NCBI RefSeq assembly: GCF_964355755.1
Contig: NC_092676.1
Span: 27,386,288-27,450,287 of the forward strand
Length of the DNA: 64,000 nt
From: Antedon mediterranea
Taxonomy: Eukaryota > Echinodermata > Crinoidea > Comatulida > Antedonidae
Reading direction: 5' to 3'
Made by a program: the position numbers and the translations under genes
The notes under the pieces: generated by a model
The model's database searches: none
Seen by the model: the letters and a program-made list of their open reading frames with translations, nothing else
Told to the model about the DNA's origin: nothing
In this document: piece after piece, positions 18,976 through 32,000 of the stretch
Layout of the letters: every line of letters begins with the position of its first letter
How positions within the stretch are numbered: position 1 is the stretch's first letter

Positions 18976-21749
18976 CTGGAATATAAAACGGACAGAATGA
19001 AAACAAAAACTAAACCAAAAACAAACATTCAAAATTATTAATAATAATTATAATCAAAACCAACTCACTGTCATGACTGTATCTTTATTAATAATGTCCA
19101 TTCAAGTTTTTGGACGAAATCACTTTATAACTAGACATGAAACTCGTCACTTTGACGAGTTAGTTATCCGCACGACAGATGCCACGTCATACGTTAAAAA
19201 CTATAATAAGAGGTGGTCCTGTATTTTCGCCTTGTATTATAATTAATTAATAATTAATAATAATAATTAATTAATTATACAGTACACTGTGTATAAAAGG
19301 AGACATTAATTCTACATGATACAGAGGGCGGCAAACAACAATTTGCTCACATCAGAGACTATGCTGGTGTACATTGTACTACTGTATATTATATGACATA
19401 TTAACTGAATTATGGGACCTGCTAACATGATGACGTCATAAAAAAAAACAACACAACGATAGCAATTTCTGAAGAAAATTATCTTAGCAACAACATATTA
19501 ACGTGTAGAAGAAATTTGAATACGTAAAATGTTGGTGCGCGCACATTTAAATGTGATGAACTATTACGCAAAATATGAAAATATGACTTTTTTTATTCAA
19601 CTGGCAATATGATGACGTCACAACATCCGATTGGCAAAATGTTTACATGAATTCGTATCTACAATCCTATAGCTTCCAGAAAACGTTTTAATCGTGATTA
19701 TCACATTTTATTCTTACGAGCCAATACAGATTAAAATTTACTGTAAAGATGAAATTAATGACCCAAGTAATTAAAATTTTTAGGCATGATGACGTTATAA
19801 AAATTTAAATATTTTTATCTCATGCTAAAGAAAGTTGATTGACCTAGACAATATAACAATATAGGAGAAAAAGGAATACAGATAAGCGTGATGCGCTCCA
19901 TTGAATGTGATGAGCAATAACGAAACAGACAAAAATCCTATATTTTACATTCGTGTGGCCATACGATTACGTCACAATGTTTTTTTTTAGCCTTATCGAT
20001 GCATGATCCGATATCTGCAACTCATCAACTTCTAGATTTTGTAATAAAAATAAACGGTTCACGGTTTACTTTAGAAACTATGACTGTTTAAAAAAAGACA
20101 TTATTTTGATGATTTTTTAAGCTTTTTCATAAAAAACGCGCACAAATTGTCTAATTCAACGTGTTCGTATGGCGTTATTTAAACTGGAAAAGGTCTAAAT
20201 TGTTTTCAAAATTACTAGGAAAGGCTTGAAAAATATAATTCAAGAGAAAAAAATATGTTTTTATCGCTACGTGCGCACCGCGTGCGTAAAAAATTGCGCG
20301 CCCGTGGGAATTTTTGAAATGCTCAAAATGACATGAAACGCGTAAAAAGTTGATTAGAAATTAATTTTGCGCATTTTGAAATTTTAAATGCGCGTGCGCG
20401 CGTAACTTCTTGTGAAACATGCCATAATCCGTAGAAAGTTTGCCTCTGATATGACTTAAATTTTGTCAAAGTGTAAATACTAAATAACTTTTGGTTTTTA
20501 ATCTATGATCAATCATTGAAATTCATAAAATTGCGCGTAAGTCACGTTGCGCAACTATGACGTCATTCAAAAATAGGAGGTGCACAACTTCACGTAAATG
20601 CCCATATGTTGTCAAAGTTATGAAATGTTATGTTTACACATTTTAGAGAAACGCGACTCACAAAAAGGAAGGAAGGAAAGAAGAATAATACAGAAAAAAA
20701 ATGTTGATCTCATACCATAATAATAATAACAAGGAGTTATCCGCTTGGTAACCAAGCGGATAACTAATTAGCGGAGTTTGATATCTGGAGACAATTAACA
20801 ACAAACATGTACTGTACTGCATACTGTATGCCTAATGACCAATTTATGGTATTGTTTGGCTTTATAGTGCGTTATAAATACAATTAATATACATAATTAT
20901 CAATATTATAATAATGCTTTGATTTTAGTTAGATATCTTTAGTAATAATTTCCGTAAGTTTCGTAACATTGTTAGTAGTTTAGTTTAATGTTTGTTATTG
21001 TATATGTTCGTGTTTGTCTGTGTTCCCTCCTGTAAGTGGTGAACCATGAGCTCACTGTTGGTTGGGAAATGAATAAATAAAAATAAATAATAAAAATTTA
21101 GATAATCGAGTTTCTAACAATACAGATTATAAAAAAAAACAATGACAATACATTTAACGTCGCGTTATTGATTAGATTTGGTCATTTTTTGCAGCATGTG
21201 AGGCGAGATGGACAGTCCATTAAAGTATTTATATATTCTAGCGATTGTTATTGAAATAGAGTGCATTATGCGACAATAACACTCAATCAAGAAAAGTTTG
21301 TTAAGCCCCAAAAATCATTCGTAAGTCACTCGAATCATCGTTGATAACAATTTATTTGCAGCAGTATTACAGATTTTTGTATCCGAGACCCAAAAACGAA
21401 GTCTTTTTAATTTCAGTAATTGTATTCAATTTGTTGAACGATAGTTTGAAGGGGAGTATGTTTATTCAAATATGGAGGTCTTTGTTTTCGGGTCTTAAGT
21501 TCGTTTTAAATTATAAATGAAGACCCTGTTTTTCAGGTCCCTTTTATGCCACAATGCCTTAATCATGTGTTTAATTTAATTACCGTGTTGTTGATGATTC
21601 TACGGTATCTGAAATGTTATTGATTATGGAATGAGTTATTATATTATTCAGTTGTTATGGCTTGTTGATGATATTGGCGATATTGATATAATAACGCTTG
21701 GTAAAATTAGATCTGTGTGATCTCTCATCCTCCTATAATTTGATCAAGT
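18976..21749. other. Divergent region between GULO and CYB5R4
   Basis: Should contain the GULO first exon and both promoters, but I could not identify the GULO start. It is dominated by a Helitron-like insertion at 19131-20766. Near 20990-21090 a sequence ending in AATAAAT-rich repeats looks like a retroposon 3' tail. Confidence 0.4.
19131..20766 (-). mobile_element. Non-autonomous Helitron-like element, single copy
   Basis: Read on the minus strand, the element begins with the hairpin gttatccgcttgg/ccaagcggataac at 20764-20735 and ends at 19131 with a second hairpin (aactcgtcaaagtgacgagtt) followed by TTCATGT and CTAG, then a T. A stem-loop about ten bases before CTAG is the standard 3' terminus of Helitrons. 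The ~1.6 kb interior is non-coding and rich in 'acgtcatcgtatggcc'-like words. The same element is arrayed at 59.3-64 kb on the plus strand. Confidence 0.65.
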
Positions 21750-21876
21750 TGAATAGAGTTATAGAGGGCGACATATTCATTTTCCTCTCTCTGCTGCCTG
21801 CTGTTCTCTCTCCTCCTCCTCCTCCCCGGACTGTTTACATTTCTCGTCCAACTGACCGAAAACACCATCAGCAACC
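21750..21876 (+). other. CYB5R4: Probable 5' non-coding first exon of CYB5R4
   Basis: A pyrimidine-rich segment (ctctctctgctgcc, tcctcctcctcctcc) ends at a strong donor, AACC|GTAAGTAT, at 21876. The next exon of this gene begins with an acceptor one base before its ATG at 26070, so a separate non-coding first exon is required, and this is the best candidate. The 5' limit is a guess. Confidence 0.5.
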
Positions 21877-23397
21877 GTAAGTATTTATATGTGACATTTA
21901 ATGGTAAATTAGGTATGAGTACACATACAATATAATAAATAGTGCTTTTACTAGGCCCTAGGCTAGTATGTAATAGCAGCACTAGGCCTAGCTAGGATCA
22001 CAGGTCTCCGCTAGTAGCGGCCTTCCTTGCTTACCAGCAGGGAACACTCAAAGTATAGGCCTAGCTAGTATGAATGTATAGCATATAGGCTATGGGGCAT
22101 GGCCTTCTATCGTTTCATTTCGTGATCCCCTATCGGGGGGGAGAATAAAATTGCTATGACAATTATAACAAAAATATAGATAACCTTAAACTGGCCGGTC
22201 CCGCTTGTAAATTTTACGCGTCAACGAAATATGTTTGTTTTTATATGTATTTTATTGCGATATAGAAAATTTTTGTAGGTCAGTACAGGTCGCACAATTG
22301 ACCAATCAAAAAATTTGTCTTTTAACTCATGGGGCTGTGCAACAGTAACTGTCCAATCAGATTCCCTTACACAGCGGGATACGGCTACTAGACGATCGTA
22401 AACAAACATGTGTTGTTCTTCTGGAGCGCGGAGCAGGAAGATGTCATCTTCTGATGATCAAAAACGTTGTTATTGACACAATACATCTAATTCTGGGACA
22501 ATATTAACATTCACAGAAACCAAATGGAAAACTTTTTTAATGTGTACAAAAAGTTGGTGCAATCTAAGCGGCAATCAAAAGGAGTTTTGTAGCCGCAAAT
22601 CCTTTTGAAAATATTGAGAGGAGCTTAATACCAATACTTGTTACCAATTCCTGGCGACGCTGGATGTCATAAAAAGATGCTATCAATATTTCACTGATTG
22701 TAGCAAACAAAGGCGAGCAGTAAAATATGAAATAGAGGATGTTAATTCATCCAACAATGAAGAAGGTAAATTCTATTTGTTTTAATGATAGGTCTAGCCT
22801 AGGCTAGCTAGGCCCAGTAATTAGTTCATATCATACTGCCTTGCTAAAAAAAGCCTAGCTACTAGGTAGGTTGGCGGTGGGTAGTCTACAAAGTTTATTT
22901 TTTTAATATGTATTAAGCCTACGTAGAGTAGGCTAGGCCTAGTATATAATTTTTTTTAAATATCTGGGCCAACAAAAAAATGAACCCATAATTACAATAT
23001 GAATTAGGCCTAGCTAGGGTGGCCCCAGTATTATTGTGTAGTGGACCTAGTTTGATGGTACCTCCATCTTGGGAAAAAACATTTGCATTTTATTATTCAA
23101 TGTGGTAATGCATGCAAACCTTGGCAAGTAGCCTCAGGCAAGGACAGAATGGACCAACCTGATGCTTTATGTTGTTATTTGAGACATATTATTTGAATTC
23201 TTGTACTGCAATATTAAATAGTGTATAGATGATACTGAACTGATTATATTATTATATTTATTACACAAACATTTAGAATCATAAATATTAATTAGTATTC
23301 TTTTTTTTTACAGAAGAATTTCAAGGATTAGAGTCAACAGAAGAGTTACTAAACGAAGGAGAGTTCTGCGATCACATGTAGCAATTACACAAACTGC

Positions 23398-24009
23398 ATA
23401 AAAAATGCTGAACGAAGTCGAAGAGTAGCCATCGGCTCACAAACAATTAAAATACCAAAAGCCGAACAGCAAATTCCAGAACAGTTGAAAACATTTTTAT
23501 CTGCTAATCAAGTTCTTCTTTCAAATATGAAGCATGTGTGAAGCAGATCACCTCAAGGGAATAAATGTATTCATAACATCATCATTATTATGCAATTCTA
23601 TTTCAGAATCAAATGGAAAAGTTTTAATCAAGAAGAGGCAGACACCAGAATGTTTCTGTATGCGAAGTATGCTGCACACCATGGTGGTAAAGATATTTTT
23701 ACAATCAGCCCTGACACTGATGATGTTTTTATTATTGGATTGGCATTTTGCAAAAGTCTGCATGGCTCTCACCTATATTTCAATACTGGAAAAGATGCTA
23801 ATCTCCGAACAATTCATCTGCAGGCTATTCAGGAACATGTTGGAAATGATGTTTCAAATGCATTAATTAGACTACATTGCTTCACAGGATGCAATTCAGT
23901 CAAAGCTTTTTTTGGGAACGGTAAAGTGAAGGCAATGAAACTCGTAATGGAAAACTCTAATTTATGCATTCTTTTCATTGGGCAATTCTACCAGCAAACT
24001 TTCAGATAA
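23398..24009 (+). pseudogene. PIN/XPG-like nuclease fragment of a transposon protein
   Basis: The frame 23590-24009 contains 'EEADTRMFLYAKYAAHHGG', 'ISPDTDDVFIIGLAF' and 'LHCFTGCNSVKAFFGNGK'. The order EADT, then (S)PDTD, then TGC(D/N)S...GKGK matches the acidic residues and glycine-rich loop of FEN1/XPG-type PIN nucleases and a transposon-borne protein family seen widely in invertebrates. One expected aspartate appears as N in TGCNS. The coding text before 23590 continues in other frames ('KIPKAEQQIPEQLKTFL'), so frameshifts separate the pieces. No intact start and no transposase domain were found. It is a relic, not a host gene. Confidence 0.6.
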
Positions 24010-24559
24010 ATTACTTTGTGATCTAGAAACATTTGTATGTAGGCTGTACAGTATTGTCACAAGAACCAATCTGTCAATGAAGTAAGGTATGCAATGTTCT
24101 CAATGAATGTAAGAGCTGAAAATATGATGCCACACAATAAAGATACTGTATATAAACATATTCAGCATGCCAATTCTCAAGCTTCAATTCACAAAGCTAG
24201 TTTTATTCAACAACAAAATGCTCCATCTCCTGTTGGAAATGGGTGGAAGATGGCCGATAATAAACTCGTAATTGATGGAGAAGCAACCTGCTCTACACAG
24301 CATTCTCGAATTGTCATCCTGGTCATGTAAAAAGTCAAAATGCAATGAAGGGGTTGCAAATGAAAAATGCTGTGTATCCTTAGGATTCTCTTGTACAGAA
24401 TTATGCTCGTGCAAAAACTGTAACAATCTTCTTCATACATCAGATGTTTGAAATTGATGGAGATGATAGCGATGATGAGGAAGAGTTTGAGCAGGAAGAA
24501 CTTTTTAGTGTAGTTTAAGTGTAATTTATGGTTTACAAATGTTCATTTTACTTGGTCTA

Positions 24560-25045
24560 CATGATTTTAATGTAATAGGCCTATAATATGTAAATTTATA
24601 TTAAACTATTTTGTAACTTAACTATTTTGTAACGTAAAGGATGAACCATGAGAAAGTATAAATAAAGAACCCATGAGGTGATAAGCAATATTAAGACACA
24701 TGAGTATTATAAGAAACTTTCTACTTTGATGCTTACAATACATTAGTATGCCTATAAAATGTAAATTTATATTAAACTATTTTGTAACTTAACTATTTTG
24801 TAACGTAACGGATGAACCATGAGATGATAAGCGATATTAAGACACAGGAGTATTATAAGAAACTTTCTACTTTGATGCTTACAATACATTAATATGCCTA
24901 TAAAATGTAAATTTATATTAAACTATTTTGTAACTTAACTATTTTGTAACGTAACGGATGAACCATGAGAAAGTATAAAATAAAGAACCCATGAGATGAT
25001 AAGCAATATTAAGAAACAGGAGTATTATAAGAAACTTTGCTGTAA
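24560..25045. repeat. Three-copy repeat inside the transposon relic
   Basis: The block 'aatttatattaaactatttt' with 'gtaacttaactattttgtaacgtaa' and 'gatgaaccatgaga' occurs three times, starting near 24592, 24762 and 24907, with spacings of about 170 and 145 bp. Confidence 0.75.
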
Positions 25046-26069
25046 TAATTTCATTTATTTGTTACTAATTGATTATAATTCTATGTTATACATCTACAAT
25101 GAAAACAATAATGCAACATTTGATTTATTACTAATTGATTATAATTCTATGTTATGCATCCAATGAAAACAAAAAGTTGCAATTATATAGGAGAGATAAT
25201 ATTAATAAATATTTTGTGACAGCATAGTCATGAATTATAAAGATTGAAAATGCATCTTCTTTTCAGTGTGCTTAAATAAATATTAATTAAGGTTTACTAA
25301 CAGATACATTTCTTACAAGGACTACAATATTAATCTCAAAATTATGATAAAAATATTGCATGTTAAATGTGAAAGAAAGATACAGTATAAGTTATTCCAA
25401 TGGAACGATTGTATTTTATCCAGTACTAACACTAACAGAAAATATACAAAATAGAGGGCGCTATTTCTATGTATTTCTTTATGTTGAGAAATTCGATTTT
25501 TTTACACCTAAAATTACACTTATTGCGTAACTTTTGAAAGCGGGACCGGCTGAATTTGTGTTAATCTAATTATTAACTATAAACTGTGTGAATATCTTCC
25601 TCCCCCCCGTTAGGAGATCACGAAATTCGTTTTCTAGGCCTCTTTTTGGCTCATGCCCCATAGCCTAATATGCTAAGCCGAAGTAGCTAAATAGGCTTAG
25701 CCTACCTAGGTCTAGTAGTAGTAGGTAGGCCTAGGCCTCACCTCACCATATCTCGGTTAGCTCTATTATTACTATTCATTCATTTATTCATTCATATAGG
25801 CCTACATTACATATACTAAACAAAGGCTGGAGGTATATTTTTAAATGCTACGGTTTATACCTAGCCTAGCCTAGGGCCTAGGCCTAGCCTAGCCTAGTCC
25901 TTATCCGAAAAGACTCGTTCTACCATGCCAGAACCAAGGAGGGAGTGAGCCATGGCAATCAATGGAAAATTTAAAATTACATTCAAAGTACATTGGAGAT
26001 ACAGGGTATTTCAAATGCTATTGACATTATAGAAAATTATTTTACTGTATAGTAACATTTCTTTTCAGG

Positions 26070-29000
26070 ATGGCCAGTCTTAACAGTCTTTCCGTGCCAC
26101 AGTTTCCAGCTCGCGACTCTCCACAAAGACTTGGAGGTAAAGTCGCAGAACCAGGTCGAGCTAAAGTACCATTAAAACCAGGTCGATCACTTATGGACTG
26201 GGTTCGACTGGGACAAAGATCAGGGCCTGCATTAAATGGTTTGAGAGGAAACCAAATGCCAGTTGTTACGATGGAAGAACTAGCGAAGCATAACAAAAGA
26301 GATGATGCTTGGACTGTACTTAGAGGTAATGTTAAGTGGTTATATTTGACCTTTTTTAACATTTAACTACTTTTTACGAAAGAGTAGCTACATGCTACAT
26401 GTTTGCCATAGCTACAGTAACAACACCAGAAGAGGGTGCCTGGATGTAAAACTTACTATATTAAGACCTTGTTTATATAAGACTGTATAACTAGTATAGT
26501 ATTACCACCAAGTAAGCATCAAACATGAAAGGTATTTCAATATGTTCTACTGTTCATGAAAAGAACTTAAGGACTCGAAGTTTAATTATTTTTTTTTTTT
26601 TTAGGGCGTGTTTACAACATTACCCCGTACATGGAGTACCATCCAGGGGGCGCTGATGAGCTACTCAAGGCTGCAGGAATTGATGGAACTGATCTATTTA
26701 ACAATGTATGTAAATTCTTTCTTTAATGTTTAATTTTGTATGTACATTATATGTATTATATCTCTATCTGAGAAGCCACCCCTCACAAACCCTCCAATCA
26801 GGTAAATGGAGAATATAACCTACAGTAGCACCTAAACATTCTTTTTTTCAGATACACCAATGGGTTAATTTTGAATCCATGTTATCCAAGTGTTACATTG
26901 GCAGTCTTAAAAACTCATTCTCTGTTCCTACAAAAGGTAATTGATGATGTGCCCATATGGGCATGACGATATCATATCACTACCATATTTGAGCATATCT
27001 CTACCATATTTGGGCACATTTTTTTTTTGTCTATCTAGTTTGATATTGTAGGCAGAGCTTTAGACCTTCTATATATTATAAAATAAAAGTGTGTGAAACC
27101 TCAACATGTTTGAAGGGTAAACTGTCTGAGCTTTATGATAAAATGCATAGGATGAATGAAACTACAGTATATAGTTTGAATGTTGACTTGTTTTCTGTTT
27201 AAATTACAAGATATTATAGATATGTCCTAATACTGAACATTCTCTTGTTTCTTATCAGCTCCCCCAAATTCCAAACCCAAAGTTTTAACATCATCAAGTT
27301 CAGGTATGTTTTAGAATTCATTTCCCCATGTCTACTCCTAGGTAATTTTACTGTATAATAATTATGTCAATTTGCACATTTAATAAACCCAGTACTTCCA
27401 CAAAATGTATTGTTTTTTTTTTATATATGATGAATGTATTTTTACTTTGTTTAATTTTAGAGCCAAAACAACCAGAGATTGAGAAGTATGAAGGAAAACC
27501 AAGAGCAAGGTTATTTGTCAATAAGTTTATTTTTTAGTCTTGTTTAGTTTTTGAGTCTTTAATTTAAAACAATATGGTACAGAACAGTGGCCATATTTAC
27601 CAACCACACTTAAAGCTCTATCTACACTATCAAACTTTATGTGACAAAAAAATGTGATTTGCCCATATAGATAGAGACACAATGATGTCATATCACTACC
27701 ATGTTTGGGCACATCATATTTTTTTTGTCAAACTAGTTTTAGTGAGATATTTCCCTTAAATATTAAGTATTTCACTTAACTCAATAAATATTTAAGTATT
27801 CCTCTTAAATTGTTTTCATTTAGATAGGAGATTTTCTTAACTTTAGCCTAAGTGTTAATGGTGAATACAGCCACAGGCATTTCTTTATTAATGATAATTT
27901 CCAGTTATATAGCGCCATTCCAATGATCATTGCTAATGGCGCTGTGGACTTTATGTTACACTTTTTAACTAAATGCTCTCCCCTAAGGGTCATGTCAGTG
28001 CTGCCAATTCTAGTGCTCTCTCATTATTATATTATTAAGTATTTTGAAAATTAATCACTTGGTTTCTTATGCCTTCTTATTCAGGTATGACTGGTACCAA
28101 AACGCTAGCAGTGTCATCATCACAGTTTATGCCAAATGTCAAGTAAGGCTCACTGACAACATAACAGCAAGTTTTGCAAACAAAGCAAAAATCAGTTTTA
28201 CAATATGATTCAATTCAATTTAACAAAAAATTTATTCTTTCAATTGAAAAAGATGATAATAAAGACTAAGAATGAAATGATTGAAACTGACTTTTATTTG
28301 AAAAGGCAAAAGCCAAAAAATAAACAACAGTTAGAACGGGATGACTTTTAATCTTTTTTTACAAAACTCTCTTTTTCTGAGCATCGTTTCGTTTACTACT
28401 TGTAGATGTTGACACCAAATTGCATAATAATTGATAAGACTTCTCAAGACTTTAAAGCCAAAGTTTACCTTGATGATCATATATATTTCTTACACCTTGG
28501 TGAGTTATGGATTTTTTTTGTAGAAAAAACTTTTAAAATGCATTATAAGCAATTGTTAAAAAATCAGCATGTGTGAGAAAACACAAGTTCAATACCCTTC
28601 AGTCATTGTTTTTGATAACATTTAATAAACATTACCTTATTGATAACATTGTGCTTTATTTTGCTAGTAACTAATTGATCAAACTTTTTCTTTTTCCCCC
28701 CTTATTTGTGGTTTTTTGTGTGTAATTATTATCTTTTTTTTTCTATAGAACTTAATCAAACAGTTACATCCGATTACAAAAGTAAGTCAATTAAGATTAT
28801 ATTTTTACATAATTTTAAATTTTGTATTAAAAGATTATATTTTAGAATTTCAAAATTATTGTATATATCCTTTTCAAGTTAACACTAATATCTTACATTG
28901 TTGAAGTACAAGTCAGGAAAGGCTCAGTGCATAGATTGGAAATAGTATTACAAAAGATGGAATCTGGGAAACATTGGCAAGGTTTGGGAAAACAAATGGA

Positions 29001-32000
29001 AGGCCATGGATCTATAATGGAAGCAAAGGAAAAAGGTGCTGCTAAAAATGTTTATTTATTTATTCATTTAATGTTATTTTAAAAGGATAACAACTCACTT
29101 GAAGATCTAACTTTCGTTTTAGTACAGTTTAGCTGAGAGAGTGATGTAAAATCAAGTTTGAATACTTTTACATTTTTTCAGAATTGACATTTAGAAGTTG
29201 TAAAGTCAAGAAAGTTGAAACAGTGACCCATGACACAAAGCTACTGACCTTTGAACTTCCAGAAGGGTCGTGGATGAGCCCTCCGATTGGTTACCATGTA
29301 TATTTAAAAGCCACTGTTAATGGTATGTTGAATGCATTACTTAAAATGAGTTGTTGTTTGTGTATTTTTGTCAATCTTGTTCAATATTTGTGTAATTGTT
29401 ATTGTAAAATGTGAACAATGTTTTCTTCGGGCTTCCGTTGATTTAAAAATCAATTAAAGATACTGCCATGTAAATTTCGAAATTTTGTATACACTAAATT
29501 TAAAAATATTTTGATCAGGTACAGAAGTAAATCGTCCATACACTGTTGTTGAACCAACCATTATAGGAGAACCAATGAACAACACACAGCTGCATCTTAT
29601 GATAAAGATATACAAAGATGGGCTATTGACACCAACAGTAGATGCTTTAAAAGAAGGTTAGCATAAGACTTATTAAATAATATCTAAAGAAGATGATTTT
29701 CTCTAATTTGGTCTTTTTCTTGATCTGACCAACTTACAAATTGAGCACACAATAGCAAACCAAAAAAAAAAACAAAAAAAAACAGATATTAAATCAATAA
29801 CTCTCGGTTTAAACATTTTAATTTTACTTGCTTCACCAACTTCCCTTCCATTTTATAAATGTGTCTATCCCCACATAATGCTAATGCTAATTTAATCCTG
29901 TTTTTCATTGTAGGTGATGTCATTGATGTGTCTATCCTCACATAATGCTAATGCTAATTTAATCCTGTTTTTCATTGTAGGTGATGTCATTGATGTGTCT
30001 ATCCTCACATAATGCTAATGCTAATTTAATCCTGTTTTTCATTGTAGGTGATGTCATTGACATAAGTGACTATGAAGGTTCCTTTGTAGAATCGAGACTG
30101 AATACTTGTCAAGATTTAGTCCTACTAGCAGCAGGGAGTGGTTTTACTCCAATGATAAGACTAATACATACAAGTATTGCCTCTAATTCTAATAGGTATT
30201 AATACTATTCAAGATGTATTGTCCCCCAAAAACATGAAAAATGAAGATTAATTAAATTTTGTTTATTTTAATCATTTCGGCAATATACATGATAAACTTT
30301 ACAGAACATAGACAAATATAATATAAAGTAAATCAAACTTTGAATAGGAATAGAAAAATGTTTTTACTTATAAAATAACATAACAAATGGTTAAATTCAA
30401 CAAAAGATCCATTGGCTGGCAGCAAATTTGACCCCGTTTTGCTTTAAATTACAGTTTTTCAGGTAAATAAATTTGATTTAGACTATTATGTGACATTAAA
30501 AATGGCATATTCAACAAAGAAATTTCAACAATTATTTTTCAGGGGGACATCTTTAAATGTTATTATCTTTAAAATTCATTAAAGAACATTAATACATTCC
30601 TTCAGTGTCTTGATGTCATGACTTTTGTAAAATGTAAAGTGTTTTTTTTTTCAGAAAAGTTAAACTGTTGTTCTTTAACAAAACAGAAAAAGATATTTTA
30701 TGGAAACAAGAACTAGAAATTCTATCAGAAAAAGATAAAAGGTATTTTACAGATTCTGCATGTGTAAACAAACTTAAATATGTTTTGATTTTAAGTTTTG
30801 TTATTTTTAATTGATCTCAAATCGTTCTTTTAATCACTAGGCTTGAAGTAGCACACATATTATCAAATCCAGATTCCACATGGAAGGGGCTGACAGGGAG
30901 AATACGGAATGAAGTCCTTAAGGAACAGTTAAACAATCAACCTGGCACTGCTAAAACCCAACTGATTTGCGTTTGTGGACCAACTCCTTTTACCAGAACT
31001 GCTTTAACGTACGTACATCTTTTTATTTTTGTAACAAACTATTTGTTGACTTTCCTGTTTAGGTTGAAGCAGGTGGGTTCTATATTAAGACTTTACGCTT
31101 ATACGAACATGAAAGGGTAGAGAACAATACATACATCTGTATATGCCTACAAACCAATTGGCAATATGGATGAAAATGTTTATTGTATCACAAATTTGAT
31201 TGTTTTGTAGGCATGTGCAGATGTATGTTACGCTCTGTTGCATATTTGTCTTTAGTGACACATTGTGTAAAATCTCTAAGATATTGGCTGTTTTACACTA
31301 TTAACCAGACAGCGTTCTATTGTCGGCTAACAATTTTATTTGCACAACACCCTCCAACTATCAATGTTATTTTGAAGTATCATATTTTATATTTCAGGCC
31401 AACGAAAAGTTGTTTTTAATTTTAATAATATAAGTAACATAAAATAACAATTATTTAAAAAAATTTAATATTTTATTAATTTTCATTTTGACTTTGTGTC
31501 TCAAGAGTGAAAGATTTTAAAGGCATATTATTTTTTTATTTTAACCAATCAGCAATCAGAAGTCATGATGCATATTTATTCTGTCCAATCAGCAATCAGA
31601 ATTTATAATTTGTATTTATTCTGTCCAATCAACAGTCAGAATTCATAATTTGTATTCTGTCCAATCAACAGTCAGAATTCATGATTTGTATTTATTCTGT
31701 CCAATCAGCAATCAGAATTAATTTATGATTTGTATTTATTCTATCCAATCAGCAATCAATAGTAAAATTTTCCTGAATTATACTATAATTCACAGTTCTC
31801 CAAACATTTGTACCAAAAAGGTTTTCAATAATTTAAAAAGAATGTTTACATACTCTGTTTTGAATTTGTAAAAGTACTTGTTTGATTTCTTACTTTATTC
31901 CATCCGTACCTATCATACTTGTGACATAAAGTATGAAAATTCATTGGAAATTCCTCAAAATAGGCTGTATTTTCATCGTTGTAGCGCAAGATATTACTCT

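Larger units (their letters stand above)
22081..25673 (+). mobile_element. DNA transposon relic with inverted ends (possibly Academ-like)
   Basis: The left end 'gcatataggctatggggcat' (22081) recurs inverted at the right end (25673-25652), and further inside 'ccggtcccgctt' (22195) pairs with 'aagcgggaccgg' (25540), flanked by runs of six or seven G or C next to 'cgtgat'. The ~3.6-kb unit lies in CYB5R4 intron 1 and carries a degraded frame at 23.3-24.0 kb with a PIN/XPG-like nuclease signature. Academ-superfamily DNA transposons are known to carry an XPG-like nuclease, hence the suggestion. No target duplication could be fixed because the outer limits are uncertain. Confidence 0.55.

Noticed and set aside
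31183-31419. 78-residue plus frame in the last CYB5R4 intron
   Set aside because: No family motif, no splice support, composition like the surrounding intron.
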